Positions 14,235-20,639 of a stretch of DNA of 20,639 nt are shown in pieces (positions within the stretch are counted from its first letter, which is position 1; every line of letters begins with the position of its first letter). The notes under the pieces were generated by a model. The model did not search any database and had not been told where the DNA came from. It was given only the letters and a program-made list of their open reading frames with translations. Source of the DNA: Prevotella sp. CAG:891. Lineage in GTDB: Bacteria; Bacteroidota; Bacteroidia; Bacteroidales; Bacteroidaceae. Location of the stretch: contig FR901810.1 of assembly GCA_000437675.1 (NCBI GenBank), forward strand, positions 38,846 to 59,484, read 5' to 3'. A program made the position numbers and the translations under genes.

Positions 14235-15455
14235 ATGAAACAAACCAAGCAAAATTTATTTACAACCGAGAGCGGACGCAATTACTTTTGGCCCTTTGCC
14301 CTCGTCACCCTGCTGTTCTTTCTGTGGGGATTTGCACACAGCATACTCGATGTGCTGAACAAGCATTTTCAAGACACGCTGCACATTAGCAAAGCCGAGT
14401 CGGGCTATGTGCAGGCTGTGGTGTATGGCGGCTATTTTCTGATGGCTCTGCCCGCCGGAACCATTATACGACGCTGGGGCTATCGGGCCGGCGTAATCAG
14501 CGGACTGATGCTTTACGGCATAGGCGCACTGTTGTTTATTCCCGGCGGACGGCTGCTTTCGTTCCCCTTTTTCCTGTTCTCGCTGTTTATCATCGGTTGC
14601 GGACTAACCTGCCTTGAAACGGCAGCTAACCCTTACGTCACCGTGCTGGGACGAGCCGAAGGCGCAGAACGACGCATCAACCTGTCGCAATCGTTTAACG
14701 GATTGGGCTGGATGGTTGGTCCGCTGGTAGGCAGTTGGTTCCTGTTTGCCGACGGAAGTGCTGAAGCCGATATTGCCACCCCCTATGCCGTAATCGGACT
14801 GGTGGTATTCATTGTAGCCTTTATATTTTCGCGCGCACGTTTGCCCGAAGACGATGAACTGGAAGCCAATGCCGAAGTGCAGACTAACGACATGCACCAC
14901 CGTTCGCTGTGGCAGCAACGCGGTTTTGTGTGGGGCATGGTAGCCCTGTTCCTTTATGTGGCAGCCCAAACCGGTATCAATAGCTTTTTTATTAACTATG
15001 TAACTGAAAGTACAACGGTGTCGAACGCTGTGGCTGCACAGATGCTTTCGTTCGGCGGCATGGGGCTGTTCATGTTAGGCCGTATGTTTGGCAGTCGCGT
15101 AATGGCCCGCGTGCGCAGTCAGGTGGTGCTGCTTTGGTGTGCCGTGGGAGCCACCCTGTCGATGGGCGTGCTGCTCACTGGTGCCGGATGGGCCGGAGTT
15201 GCAGCCTTCCTGGTGTGTTACTTGTGCGAAAGCATTATGTTCCCCACCATTTTTGCTTTGGCCCTGCGCCATGTGAACGGCCAAACCAAACTGGCCTCGT
15301 CGCTGCTGATTATGTGCATTGTGGGCGGAGCATTGGCACCCGTGCTGATGGGCTACATTGCCGACCACACCACCATGGGGCTGGCCTTTGCCGTACCCCT
15401 TGCTTGCTTTGTGTTTATTGCAGCTTACGCTTACGGCTTGATTCACGAAAAATAA
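14235..15455 (+). CDS. FucP-family sugar:H+ symporter (MFS)
   Basis: A 406-residue inner-membrane transporter with about 12 hydrophobic helices. FucP/GluP family marks: FFLWGFAHSILDVLNKHFQ near residue 30-48, whose Asp matches the proton/substrate Asp46 region of E. coli FucP, and CGLTCLETAANPYV near 122-135, whose Glu matches Glu135. GYVQAVVYGGYFLMALPAG and RINLSQSFNGLGWMVGPLVG are also typical. Family substrates include fucose, glucose/galactose and N-acetylglucosamine; the exact sugar cannot be read from sequence. A GH20 hexosaminidase lies about 1.7 kb away, so amino-sugar uptake is possible, but the genes are divergent and separated by another gene. The leader is about 145 nt and a palindromic repeat starts 5 bp after the stop. 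Confidence 0.9.
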   Translation: MKQTKQNLFTTESGRNYFWPFALVTLLFFLWGFAHSILDVLNKHFQDTLHISKAESGYVQAVVYGGYFLMALPAGTIIRRWGYRAGVISGLMLYGIGALLFIPGGRLLSFPFFLFSLFIIGCGLTCLETAANPYVTVLGRAEGAERRINLSQSFNGLGWMVGPLVGSWFLFADGSAEADIATPYAVIGLVVFIVAFIFSRARLPEDDELEANAEVQTNDMHHRSLWQQRGFVWGMVALFLYVAAQTGINSFFINYVTESTTVSNAVAAQMLSFGGMGLFMLGRMFGSRVMARVRSQVVLLWCAVGATLSMGVLLTGAGWAGVAAFLVCYLCESIMFPTIFALALRHVNGQTKLASSLLIMCIVGGALAPVLMGYIADHTTMGLAFAVPLACFVFIAAYAYGLIHEK

Positions 15456-15460
15456 AAGTA

Positions 15461-15564
15461 TAAGTAGGTGTTCAAAATTATTTATATTATTCTATCGAAT
15501 TATTTTTACTTTGCATGATATGCTTGCACCATGCAAAGTAAAAATAATTTTGAGCACCTACTTA
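15461..15564. repeat. Palindromic intergenic repeat, copy 2 (104 bp, minimal)
   Basis: Starts TAAGTAGGTGTTCAAAATTA and ends with its near complement (TTTTGAGCACCTACTTA). The arms extend inward to TTTTTACTTTGCAT (15504-15517) and ATGCAAAGTAAAAA (15531-15544), so almost the whole element is one hairpin around a short loop with TGCTTGCACC. The central cores of copies 1 and 3 are missing. It lies 5 bp after the transporter stop and 12 bp before the helicase ATG. Confidence 0.9.
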
Positions 15565-15576
15565 ACCCCAAGAACG

Positions 15577-17019
15577 ATGAGTAGCGAAAACATAGCACTT
15601 GACATTGAAAAAGAATTAGGGTTTGTTCCTACCGCCGGACAACAACGAGCCATCGTGTTGCTTTCGCACTTTGTAACCACCCCGAAACCCCATGCCGCCT
15701 GCATTCTGCGCGGTTATGCCGGAACGGGCAAGACGTCGATTGTCAGCGCCCTGGTGCGCGTGATGCGAAAGTGGCAAAAAACCGTGGTGCTGCTGGCACC
15801 CACCGGACGCGCTGCCAAGGTGTTTGCACGCATGGCCGGCGAAGGCGCCTACACCATTCATCGCATGATTTACCGGCAGGAAACATTCCGCGGCGAAGGC
15901 ACCCGCTTTGACCTGGGCTACAACAAACTTCGCAATGCCCTTTTCATTGTGGACGAGGCCTCGATGATAGCCACAGGCACAACAGGCGAACCTTCGGTGT
16001 TCGGCTCCGGCGAATTGCTCGACGACTTGATGCGCTATGTGTATATGTCGGCCGGTTGCCGCCTGCTCTTTGTGGGCGATACGGCACAGCTTCCCCCCGT
16101 GGGCGAAACCGAAAGCGCCGCCTTGAGCAATGCAACCCTTGAACGCTACGGTATGCTGGTGGGCAGTGCCGACCTGACCGAAGTGGTGCGCCAAAGTCAC
16201 GAAAGCGATGTGCTGGCAGGAGCTACCCGCATCCGTCAGCTTTTGGCCGAGGAGTATTATGGCATTCCGCCCATCAGTACCAGCGCGCATGGCGAAGTGA
16301 GAGTTTTGCCGGGCAACGAACTGATTGAAAGTCTGGTGAGCGATTACCGCGACTACGGTACGGATGGTGTGATTGTGGTTACCCGCTCGAACAAACGAGC
16401 CAATGTGTATAACAACGGTATCAGAGCCCGCATCTTCGACCGCGAAGAAGCATTGACACGCGGCGACCTGGTAATGGCGGTGAAGAACAATTACTACTGG
16501 ACCGAACGTGCGGCCAAACGCTTGCCCGAAAAGGAAGAATTGCCTTTTAGCTTTATTGCCAATGGCGACACGGCCGAGGTGATGAGCATACGCAATGTGC
16601 ATGAACAGTATGGTTTCAGCTTTGCCGATGCCACACTCCGTTTTCCCGACTACAACGATTGCGAACTCGACTGCCGTCTGCTCCTTTCAACCCTGCAGTC
16701 GGAATCGCCTTCGCTCACGGCAGCCGAACGAACCACACTTTACGAACGGGTGATGGAAGATTACGCACACCTACCGTCCAAAAAAGACCGCCTCAAGGCG
16801 CTGCGTGAGGATGCGTACTACAACGCCCTGCAAATAAAGTATGCCTATGCCGTTACTTGCCACAAGGCACAGGGCGGACAGTGGGCGCGTGTGTATGTCG
16901 ACCAGGGCTATGTGCCCGACGAAGCACTCGGCACCCCTTATCTGCGCTGGCTCTACACGGCTTTTACCCGAACAACCGACCGCGTGTATCTGGTGAATTG
17001 GACGGGGCCGACATGTTGA
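15577..17019 (+). CDS. RecD-like superfamily 1 DNA helicase (AAA_30 / UvrD_C_2)
   Basis: A 480-residue ATP-dependent helicase of the RecD/Dda type. Start chosen at MSSENIALDIEKELGF, because the longer frame from 15511 begins inside a palindromic repeat. Motifs in order: Q-like TAGQQRAI (19-26), Walker A GYAGTGKTS (46-54), Ia LLAPTGRAAKV (72-82), Walker B IVDEAS (124-129), III GDTAQLPPVGE (167-177), then VVTRSNKRA, motif V YAVTCHKAQGGQW near the C-terminus and motif VI YTAFTRTTDRVYL. Similar stand-alone proteins are common in Bacteroidetes and are presumed to act in DNA repair or recombination; the substrate is not known. There is no RecB/RecC partner nearby. The aldo/keto reductase starts 21 bp downstream and may be co-transcribed. 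Confidence 0.9.
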   Translation: MSSENIALDIEKELGFVPTAGQQRAIVLLSHFVTTPKPHAACILRGYAGTGKTSIVSALVRVMRKWQKTVVLLAPTGRAAKVFARMAGEGAYTIHRMIYRQETFRGEGTRFDLGYNKLRNALFIVDEASMIATGTTGEPSVFGSGELLDDLMRYVYMSAGCRLLFVGDTAQLPPVGETESAALSNATLERYGMLVGSADLTEVVRQSHESDVLAGATRIRQLLAEEYYGIPPISTSAHGEVRVLPGNELIESLVSDYRDYGTDGVIVVTRSNKRANVYNNGIRARIFDREEALTRGDLVMAVKNNYYWTERAAKRLPEKEELPFSFIANGDTAEVMSIRNVHEQYGFSFADATLRFPDYNDCELDCRLLLSTLQSESPSLTAAERTTLYERVMEDYAHLPSKKDRLKALREDAYYNALQIKYAYAVTCHKAQGGQWARVYVDQGYVPDEALGTPYLRWLYTAFTRTTDRVYLVNWTGPTC

Positions 17020-17040
17020 CTATACTAACCTCTTCTTGAT

Positions 17041-18003
17041 ATGACATTACAAACAGCCTACGAAGCCGCATCAACTCGCTACGATCATGCTGAACAAATG
17101 TATCAGCGTTGTGGAAACAGCGGAGTGCTTTTGCCCCGCATCTCTTTGGGATTGTGGAAAGGTTTTGGCGGAAATCGTTCGTTAAGCGAGTGTCAGGATT
17201 TGCTCCACACCGCTTTCGACCACGGAATTGTACATTTCGACCTCGCCAATAACTACGGTCCACCTTACGGTTCGGCCGAGGAAAATTTCGGTCGCGTCAT
17301 GCAAACTTCGTTCCGTCCGTATCGCGACGAACTGTTCATTGCCACCAAAGCCGGTTACGACATGTGGCCCGGACCTTATGGCAACTGGGGTTCGCGCAAA
17401 TATCTGATGGCCAGTCTTGACCAAAGTTTGCAAAGAATGAAGTTAGACTATGTCGATGTGTTTTACTCTCACCGTTACGACCCACATACGCCCCTTGACG
17501 AAACCCTTCAGGCTCTGGCCGACGTTGTACATCAAGGCAAGGCCTTATATGTAGGGCTGTCACGCTGGCCAGTTGACGTATTGCCTTATGCCTATAAATA
17601 CTTGACAGAACAGCACGTTCGTCCTCTGCTGTATCAGGGACGTTTGAATTTGCTCGACCAATCGCTGAAAACTGATGGCATTTTGAATGAACTCAACAGA
17701 CAGCATTTGGGATTGGTAGTGTTCTCTCCCTTGGCACAAGGCCTGCTGACCGACCGTTACCTTAACGGCATACCATCCGACTCGCGAATGCGAACCGATG
17801 TCACTTTGAAAGAAAGCCTGTTGACGCCCCAACTGCTCGAACAATTAGCAACGTGGAATGCCGAAGCCCGCGATTTAGGTCTTACCTTATCGCAGTATTC
17901 GCTTCGATGGGTACTTAATCATCCCGGCGTAACGAGTGTGATTGTGGGCGTGAGTAAGAAAGAACAGCTACTTGAAAACCTGCAAGTCATTCATAAACTT
18001 TGA
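17041..18003 (+). CDS. Aldo/keto reductase, YghZ (L-glyceraldehyde 3-phosphate reductase)-like
   Basis: A 320-residue cytoplasmic NADPH-dependent TIM-barrel enzyme of the YghZ/KCNAB branch. The catalytic tetrad is visible: Asp67 and Tyr72 in FDLANNYGPPYGSAE, Lys103 in ATKAGYDMWPGPYG and His144 in FYSHRYDP. The MWPGPYGNWGSRKYL stretch is characteristic of YghZ-like proteins. LRWVLNHPGVTSVIVGVSK near the C-terminus forms the cofactor phosphate-binding region. E. coli YghZ has 346 residues and reduces L-glyceraldehyde 3-phosphate and methylglyoxal; the physiological substrate here is not certain. It follows the helicase gene by 21 bp without an obvious promoter, suggesting an operon by position rather than function. 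Confidence 0.9.
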   Translation: MTLQTAYEAASTRYDHAEQMYQRCGNSGVLLPRISLGLWKGFGGNRSLSECQDLLHTAFDHGIVHFDLANNYGPPYGSAEENFGRVMQTSFRPYRDELFIATKAGYDMWPGPYGNWGSRKYLMASLDQSLQRMKLDYVDVFYSHRYDPHTPLDETLQALADVVHQGKALYVGLSRWPVDVLPYAYKYLTEQHVRPLLYQGRLNLLDQSLKTDGILNELNRQHLGLVVFSPLAQGLLTDRYLNGIPSDSRMRTDVTLKESLLTPQLLEQLATWNAEARDLGLTLSQYSLRWVLNHPGVTSVIVGVSKKEQLLENLQVIHKL

Positions 18004-18123
18004 ACCTTCGCCCGATTGTATTTAAAGGCTTATTCTGCTTGGTTCGTTTTGCTTTTTGGGAGTAGGGCATAAAATATTCTGTCAAAAAACATGCCCCTTG
18101 GCTCAAGGTCTGCTTAAAAGCAG

Positions 18124-18131
18124 TAATTTTG
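18124..18131 (+). promoter_or_regulatory. Putative -7 box of the DUF4250-VanZ-DUF3822-rsmD cluster
   Basis: TAATTTTG matches TAnnTTTG exactly and lies about 40 bp before the ATG at 18172. The best upstream TTG is 23 bp away, longer than usual, so the -33 part is not convincing. Confidence 0.45.
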
Positions 18132-18171
18132 CATGTACACATTGTAATAATCTATTTTTAAGTATACATTG

Positions 18172-18348
18172 ATGACATTACCTAAGGACCCCATGATGCT
18201 GTTTAGCGTCGTAAACATGAAACTGCGCGACGAATACCATTCGCTCGATGCGTTGTGTGAAGACATGAACGTCTGCAAACACGAATTGCAGGAGCAACTT
18301 CAAGCTGCCGGTTTTGAGTATAACGAAAAGCTGAACAAGTTTTGGTAA
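18172..18348 (+). CDS. DUF4250 small protein (58 aa)
   Basis: Translation from ATG at 18172 gives 58 residues: MTLPKDPMMLFSVVNMKLRD, then a Tyr/Leu-rich EYHSLDALCEDMNVCKHELQ segment and an ending in AGFEYNEKLNKFW. This matches the DUF4250 pattern as I know it (PKDPxMLLSxxNxKLRD, then SLDxLCE and a C-terminal Y-EELNxF). Function is unknown; the predicted fold is a small helical, winged-helix-like domain, so nucleic acid binding is conceivable but unproven. Its last codons overlap the start of the VanZ-like gene by 7 nt, suggesting translational coupling. Confidence 0.85.
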   Translation: MTLPKDPMMLFSVVNMKLRDEYHSLDALCEDMNVCKHELQEQLQAAGFEYNEKLNKFW

Positions 18349-18716
18349 AGTTTCTACGTTCTTTTCCGCTGACACTGCTTTGTATCGTCGTGGTGTGGTA
18401 CATCTGCCTCATTAAGCCCCCTTCGCTGCAGATGCCCACTTTCGATGGCATTGACAAAGTGGTGCACGTGAGTATGTATCTGGGCACTTGCGGTGTATTT
18501 TGGTTTGAATACTTTCACCACCATGTGCACTTCAGCCGGGGGGTACTTGTGTCAGTGGCAGTGGTTTTACCCATATTGATGAGTGGAGCCATTGAGTTGG
18601 CACAGGCTTATCTGACAACTTGCCGCAGTGGCGATTGGTGGGATTTTGCCGCAAACAGTTTGGGCGTGTTGCTGGCTTTGGGGCTGGCTGTCGTTTACCG
18701 CGCACGCCGCAAGTAA
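18342..18716 (+). CDS. VanZ-like membrane protein (TTG start)
   Basis: A 124-residue protein with about four hydrophobic segments (LTLLCIVVVWYICLI, VHVSMYLGTCGVFWFEYF, VLVSVAVVLPILMSGAIELA and LGVLLALGLAVVY). The motif IELAQAYLTTCRSGDWWDFAANSLG carries the Glu-Gln...Arg-Asp...Asp...Asn-Gly pattern of the VanZ family. In Enterococcus VanZ gives low-level teicoplanin resistance, but most family members are of unknown function, so no resistance should be assumed. The frame opens only at 18324 and has no ATG before residue 31, inside the protein. The conserved N-terminal helix requires an earlier start, and TTG at 18342 is the only candidate. It overlaps the DUF4250 gene by 7 nt. Confidence 0.85.
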   Translation: MVKFLRSFPLTLLCIVVVWYICLIKPPSLQMPTFDGIDKVVHVSMYLGTCGVFWFEYFHHHVHFSRGVLVSVAVVLPILMSGAIELAQAYLTTCRSGDWWDFAANSLGVLLALGLAVVYRARRK

Positions 18717-18862
18717 GTTTCCGTGCGCCCGGTTGCCGGAAAGTTCGGCCGTGCAATTCGCTTGCCCGTGGCCACTTGCAGCACAACCGTAATCTTTCAG
18801 TAAGCCTGCGCGGCCGTGAAGCGGTGCAGGCATTTCGTCTATTAAAAAAAAATCTTACGAGC

Positions 18863-19654
18863 GTGAGTTTACACATACGCATATCCGATACCGATTTTTG
18901 TTTTGCCTGTTCCGGCAACCGTACTGGCGAAGCCTTCACCTTTGTGCCTTATAACGTAAGGCCACAGGTGTCGTTGGCCATGAATTTGCGCGAAGCCATT
19001 GAGCAGGTACCCCTGTTGCAAAACCTTCCGCCGCAGATAGAGATTTGCGTAAATGGCCGCGTCACCCCCGTCCCCCTGGCCGAATTTCAGGAGGAAGATG
19101 CAGAAACAATTTACAATTACTGCTTCCGTTCGGATGTGGCGAACCGCGTGTTTTACGATACCGTGCCCGCTTCGAACATTGTGTTGCTCTTTGCCCTTGA
19201 AGAAACAACCTGCCGCATCATCGAAGAAACCTTTGGGGCCGATGTGCATTACACAGCCGCACTCACCCATGTGGTGCAGCACTTTGCTACCAAGGCACAA
19301 GGCATGGGCAAACAGAACGGAAGGCGCATCTTTGTGTACACACACGATGGGGTAGTGGACATTGCCGTAATGGAAGATGCACGCTTGCTGATGCTCAACA
19401 CCTACAATGTGCGTACGCTGACGGATGTGGACTATTACGTGTTCAACCTGGCGCACCATTTGGGCGTAAATATTGCCGAAACCCCCGTGTTCGTGGCGGG
19501 TATTCCTGCCTTGCGCGATCCGGTGGTCGATGAATTGCAAAAATACGCACCGGCTGTTTATGCTGTAAATCCGGCAGCCGAGTTTAACCGAAGTGCCGCT
19601 TCGACCCACGCCGGCGTTCCTTACGATTTAATTTGTGCCTTGCACCGCAAATAG
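18863..19654 (+). CDS. DUF3822 family protein (GTG start)
   Basis: A 263-residue protein of the Bacteroidetes-specific DUF3822 family, usually encoded directly upstream of rsmD as here. Start chosen at GTG 18863, giving MSLHIRISDTDFCFACS, which fits the beta-strand start of the family. The first ATG in frame (at MNLREAIEQ) would remove that strand. The fold is likely ASKHA/actin-like: FCFA near the N-terminus, IFVYTHDGVVDIAVMEDARLLMLNTY in the second half and a conserved DVDYYVFNLAHHLG segment. Function is unknown. The frame stays open for 243 nt upstream and overlaps the VanZ-like gene, but that part is Arg/Cys-rich and does not look like real protein. The cluster context suggests housekeeping. 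Confidence 0.82.
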   Translation: MSLHIRISDTDFCFACSGNRTGEAFTFVPYNVRPQVSLAMNLREAIEQVPLLQNLPPQIEICVNGRVTPVPLAEFQEEDAETIYNYCFRSDVANRVFYDTVPASNIVLLFALEETTCRIIEETFGADVHYTAALTHVVQHFATKAQGMGKQNGRRIFVYTHDGVVDIAVMEDARLLMLNTYNVRTLTDVDYYVFNLAHHLGVNIAETPVFVAGIPALRDPVVDELQKYAPAVYAVNPAAEFNRSAASTHAGVPYDLICALHRK

Positions 19655-19747
19655 CCTTTACCTCGGAGAGAGGATGCCCTCCCCATTTACGCGCGGCTCG
19701 TTCCGCCTTCCCTCTTTTTTACATTCACCCCGAAAATTCCCTACGCC

Positions 19748-20281
19748 ATGCGAATCATTACCGGTAAATACAAAGGCCGTCATTTCGAAGTGCCCCGCAG
19801 CTTCAAGGCACGCCCAACGACGGACTTTGCCAAAGAAAACATATTCAACGTGCTGCGTGCCTACCTCGATTTTGACGAAACCCGAGCATTAGACCTTTTT
19901 GGCGGTACGGGCAGCATTTCGCTGGAGCTCGTGTCGAGAGGTTGCCCACAGGTAACCACCGTTGAAAAAGACCGCCAGCATTTTTCCTTTATCTCGCAAT
20001 GTCAGCGTACGTTGGGCGATGAGGCCTGGAACCCCATTTGCGCCGATGCCCTGCGTTTCATCAGCCGTTGCGCACAACCTTACGACCTCGTCTTTGCCGA
20101 TCCTCCCTACGCGCTGCCCGAACTTGCCGAACTTCCTGAACGTGTTATGAACTCAGGATTGGTAAAGGAAGGCACCCTTTTTGTGTTGGAACATGGCAAG
20201 ACCCACGATTTTTCCGACCGTCCCGACTTTCTTGAACACCGCGCCTACGGCAGCGTCAACTTTAGTTTGTTCAGAAAGTAA
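19748..20281 (+). CDS. rsmD: 16S rRNA (guanine966-N2)-methyltransferase RsmD
   Basis: A 177-residue SAM-dependent methyltransferase that modifies G966 of 16S rRNA in the 30S subunit. N-terminal MRIITGKYKGRHFEVP and RPTTDFAKENIFNVL (22-36) are characteristic of RsmD. SAM-binding motif I is LDLFGGTGSISLE (about 49-61), the acidic loop is VEKD, and the catalytic motif IV is FADPPYALPEL (about 116-126). Length matches the family (about 180-200). It ends in SVNFSLFRK, also typical. The gene follows the DUF3822 gene by 93 bp on the same strand and is closed by a terminator about 100 bp downstream. Confidence 0.96.
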   Translation: MRIITGKYKGRHFEVPRSFKARPTTDFAKENIFNVLRAYLDFDETRALDLFGGTGSISLELVSRGCPQVTTVEKDRQHFSFISQCQRTLGDEAWNPICADALRFISRCAQPYDLVFADPPYALPELAELPERVMNSGLVKEGTLFVLEHGKTHDFSDRPDFLEHRAYGSVNFSLFRK

Positions 20282-20381
20282 GCCCGACAGATTCCTTACG
20301 TGCCGCCTAAGCCTTTCGCGCTGCAGTGCGTGATGCCGGCTAATGGCAGAAGGGCTGAGAGTCACTCCTATATTACAGATA

Positions 20382-20422
20382 TACAAAAAAACGGACAGAA
20401 AACCTCTGCCCGTTTTTTTGTA
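20382..20422. terminator. Bidirectional terminator after rsmD
   Basis: TACAAAAAAACGGACAG (20382-20398) pairs with CTGCCCGTTTTTTTGTA (20406-20422) with one mismatch and a 7-nt loop. Seven T in the second arm and seven A in the first let it work in either direction. It lies 100 bp after the rsmD stop. Confidence 0.85.
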
Positions 20423-20448
20423 GCTATTTGTATCAGTTTGAATAGCGT

Positions 20449-20633
20449 TAAGTAGGTGTTCATAATTATTTTTACATTTGAATGGTGTGATTGTGCCGTA
20501 GCTGCTTGTTCTGCACTCAGGAGCATAGCGGGCTATGTGACTGAGTGCAGGGCAGGCAGAAATGGTGCAAGCACACTATGCAAAGTAAAAATACTTCGAT
20601 AGAATTATATAAATAATTTTGAGCGCTTACTTA
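20449..20633. repeat. Palindromic intergenic repeat, copy 3 (185 bp)
   Basis: Starts TAAGTAGGTGTTCATAATTA and ends with the diverged GAGCGCTTACTTA. It is the reverse orientation of copy 1: the 26-nt core at 20520-20545 is the exact complement of 1154-1179, and the right part (ACTTCGATAGAATTATATAA) is the complement of copy 1's left part. The core is the loop of a perfect 10-bp inverted repeat, CTGCACTCAG (20511-20520) with CTGAGTGCAG (20541-20550). About 85 bp present in copy 1 are missing. It lies 26 bp after the rsmD terminator. Confidence 0.9.
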
Positions 20634-20639
20634 TGCTTC

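Noticed and set aside
15511..15576. Upstream start for the helicase, adding 22 residues
   Set aside because: The added sequence lies within the hairpin of repeat copy 2, and the ATG at 15577 gives the normal N-terminus.
18342..18716. Glycopeptide resistance gene
   Set aside because: Only the general VanZ motif is present, without vanH, vanA or vanX nearby; most VanZ-like proteins are not resistance determinants.
20341..20381. CTGAGA motif at 20355-20360, as in TPP riboswitches
   Set aside because: Only the hexamer is present; the second conserved THI-box half and the closing stem are missing, and no thiamine gene follows in the window.

Overview
The window looks like chromosomal DNA of a Bacteroidales bacterium, probably Prevotella-like. 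Three things point there: two secreted proteins end in a type IX secretion (T9SS) sorting tail, upstream regions carry the Bacteroidetes -7 promoter box (TAnnTTTG), and several families are typical of the group (DUF4250, DUF3822 next to rsmD, a bifunctional DAHP synthase/chorismate mutase). No rRNA, tRNA, CRISPR, phage or transposase gene was seen. A species cannot be named from the sequence.

Layout. (1) 1-2120, plus strand: the 3' part of a DAHP synthase/chorismate mutase gene and tyrA (prephenate dehydrogenase), a phenylalanine/tyrosine block, split by a 268-bp palindromic repeat. A bidirectional terminator follows. (2) 2349-8031, minus strand: a polyphosphate/phosphate block with ppk1 (polyphosphate kinase), a Ppx/GppA exopolyphosphatase and a secreted T9SS metallophosphoesterase. 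(3) 8118-8700: an intergenic stretch with a 21-bp tandem repeat and the terminator of the next gene. (4) 8709-13753, minus strand: a 1286-residue secreted GH20 beta-N-acetylhexosaminidase and a secreted protein of unknown function. (5) 14235-18003, plus strand: a FucP-family sugar transporter, a RecD-like helicase and an aldo/keto reductase. (6) 18172-20281, plus strand: DUF4250 protein, VanZ-like membrane protein, DUF3822 protein and rsmD, then a terminator.

Main observations. Upstream of ppk1 and of the secreted phosphoesterase there are arrays of 7-bp repeats (CTGTCAC/TTGTAAC type) at 11-bp periodicity. In both cases the array ends exactly 10 bp before a -7 box. This is the layout of a PhoB Pho box and suggests that the polyphosphate kinase and the phosphoesterase are co-regulated by phosphate limitation. 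Separately, a family of palindromic elements with TAAGTAGGTGTTC ends occurs three times (268, 104 and 185 bp), plus one fragment. Two copies end 12-14 bp before the start codon of the next gene. A third structure is a 14-bp inverted repeat between ppk1 and ppx in which a possible terminator overlaps a possible promoter.

Four start codons were moved downstream of the longest reading frame, because the longer frame starts inside a promoter box or a repeat. Two genes appear to use TTG or GTG starts.
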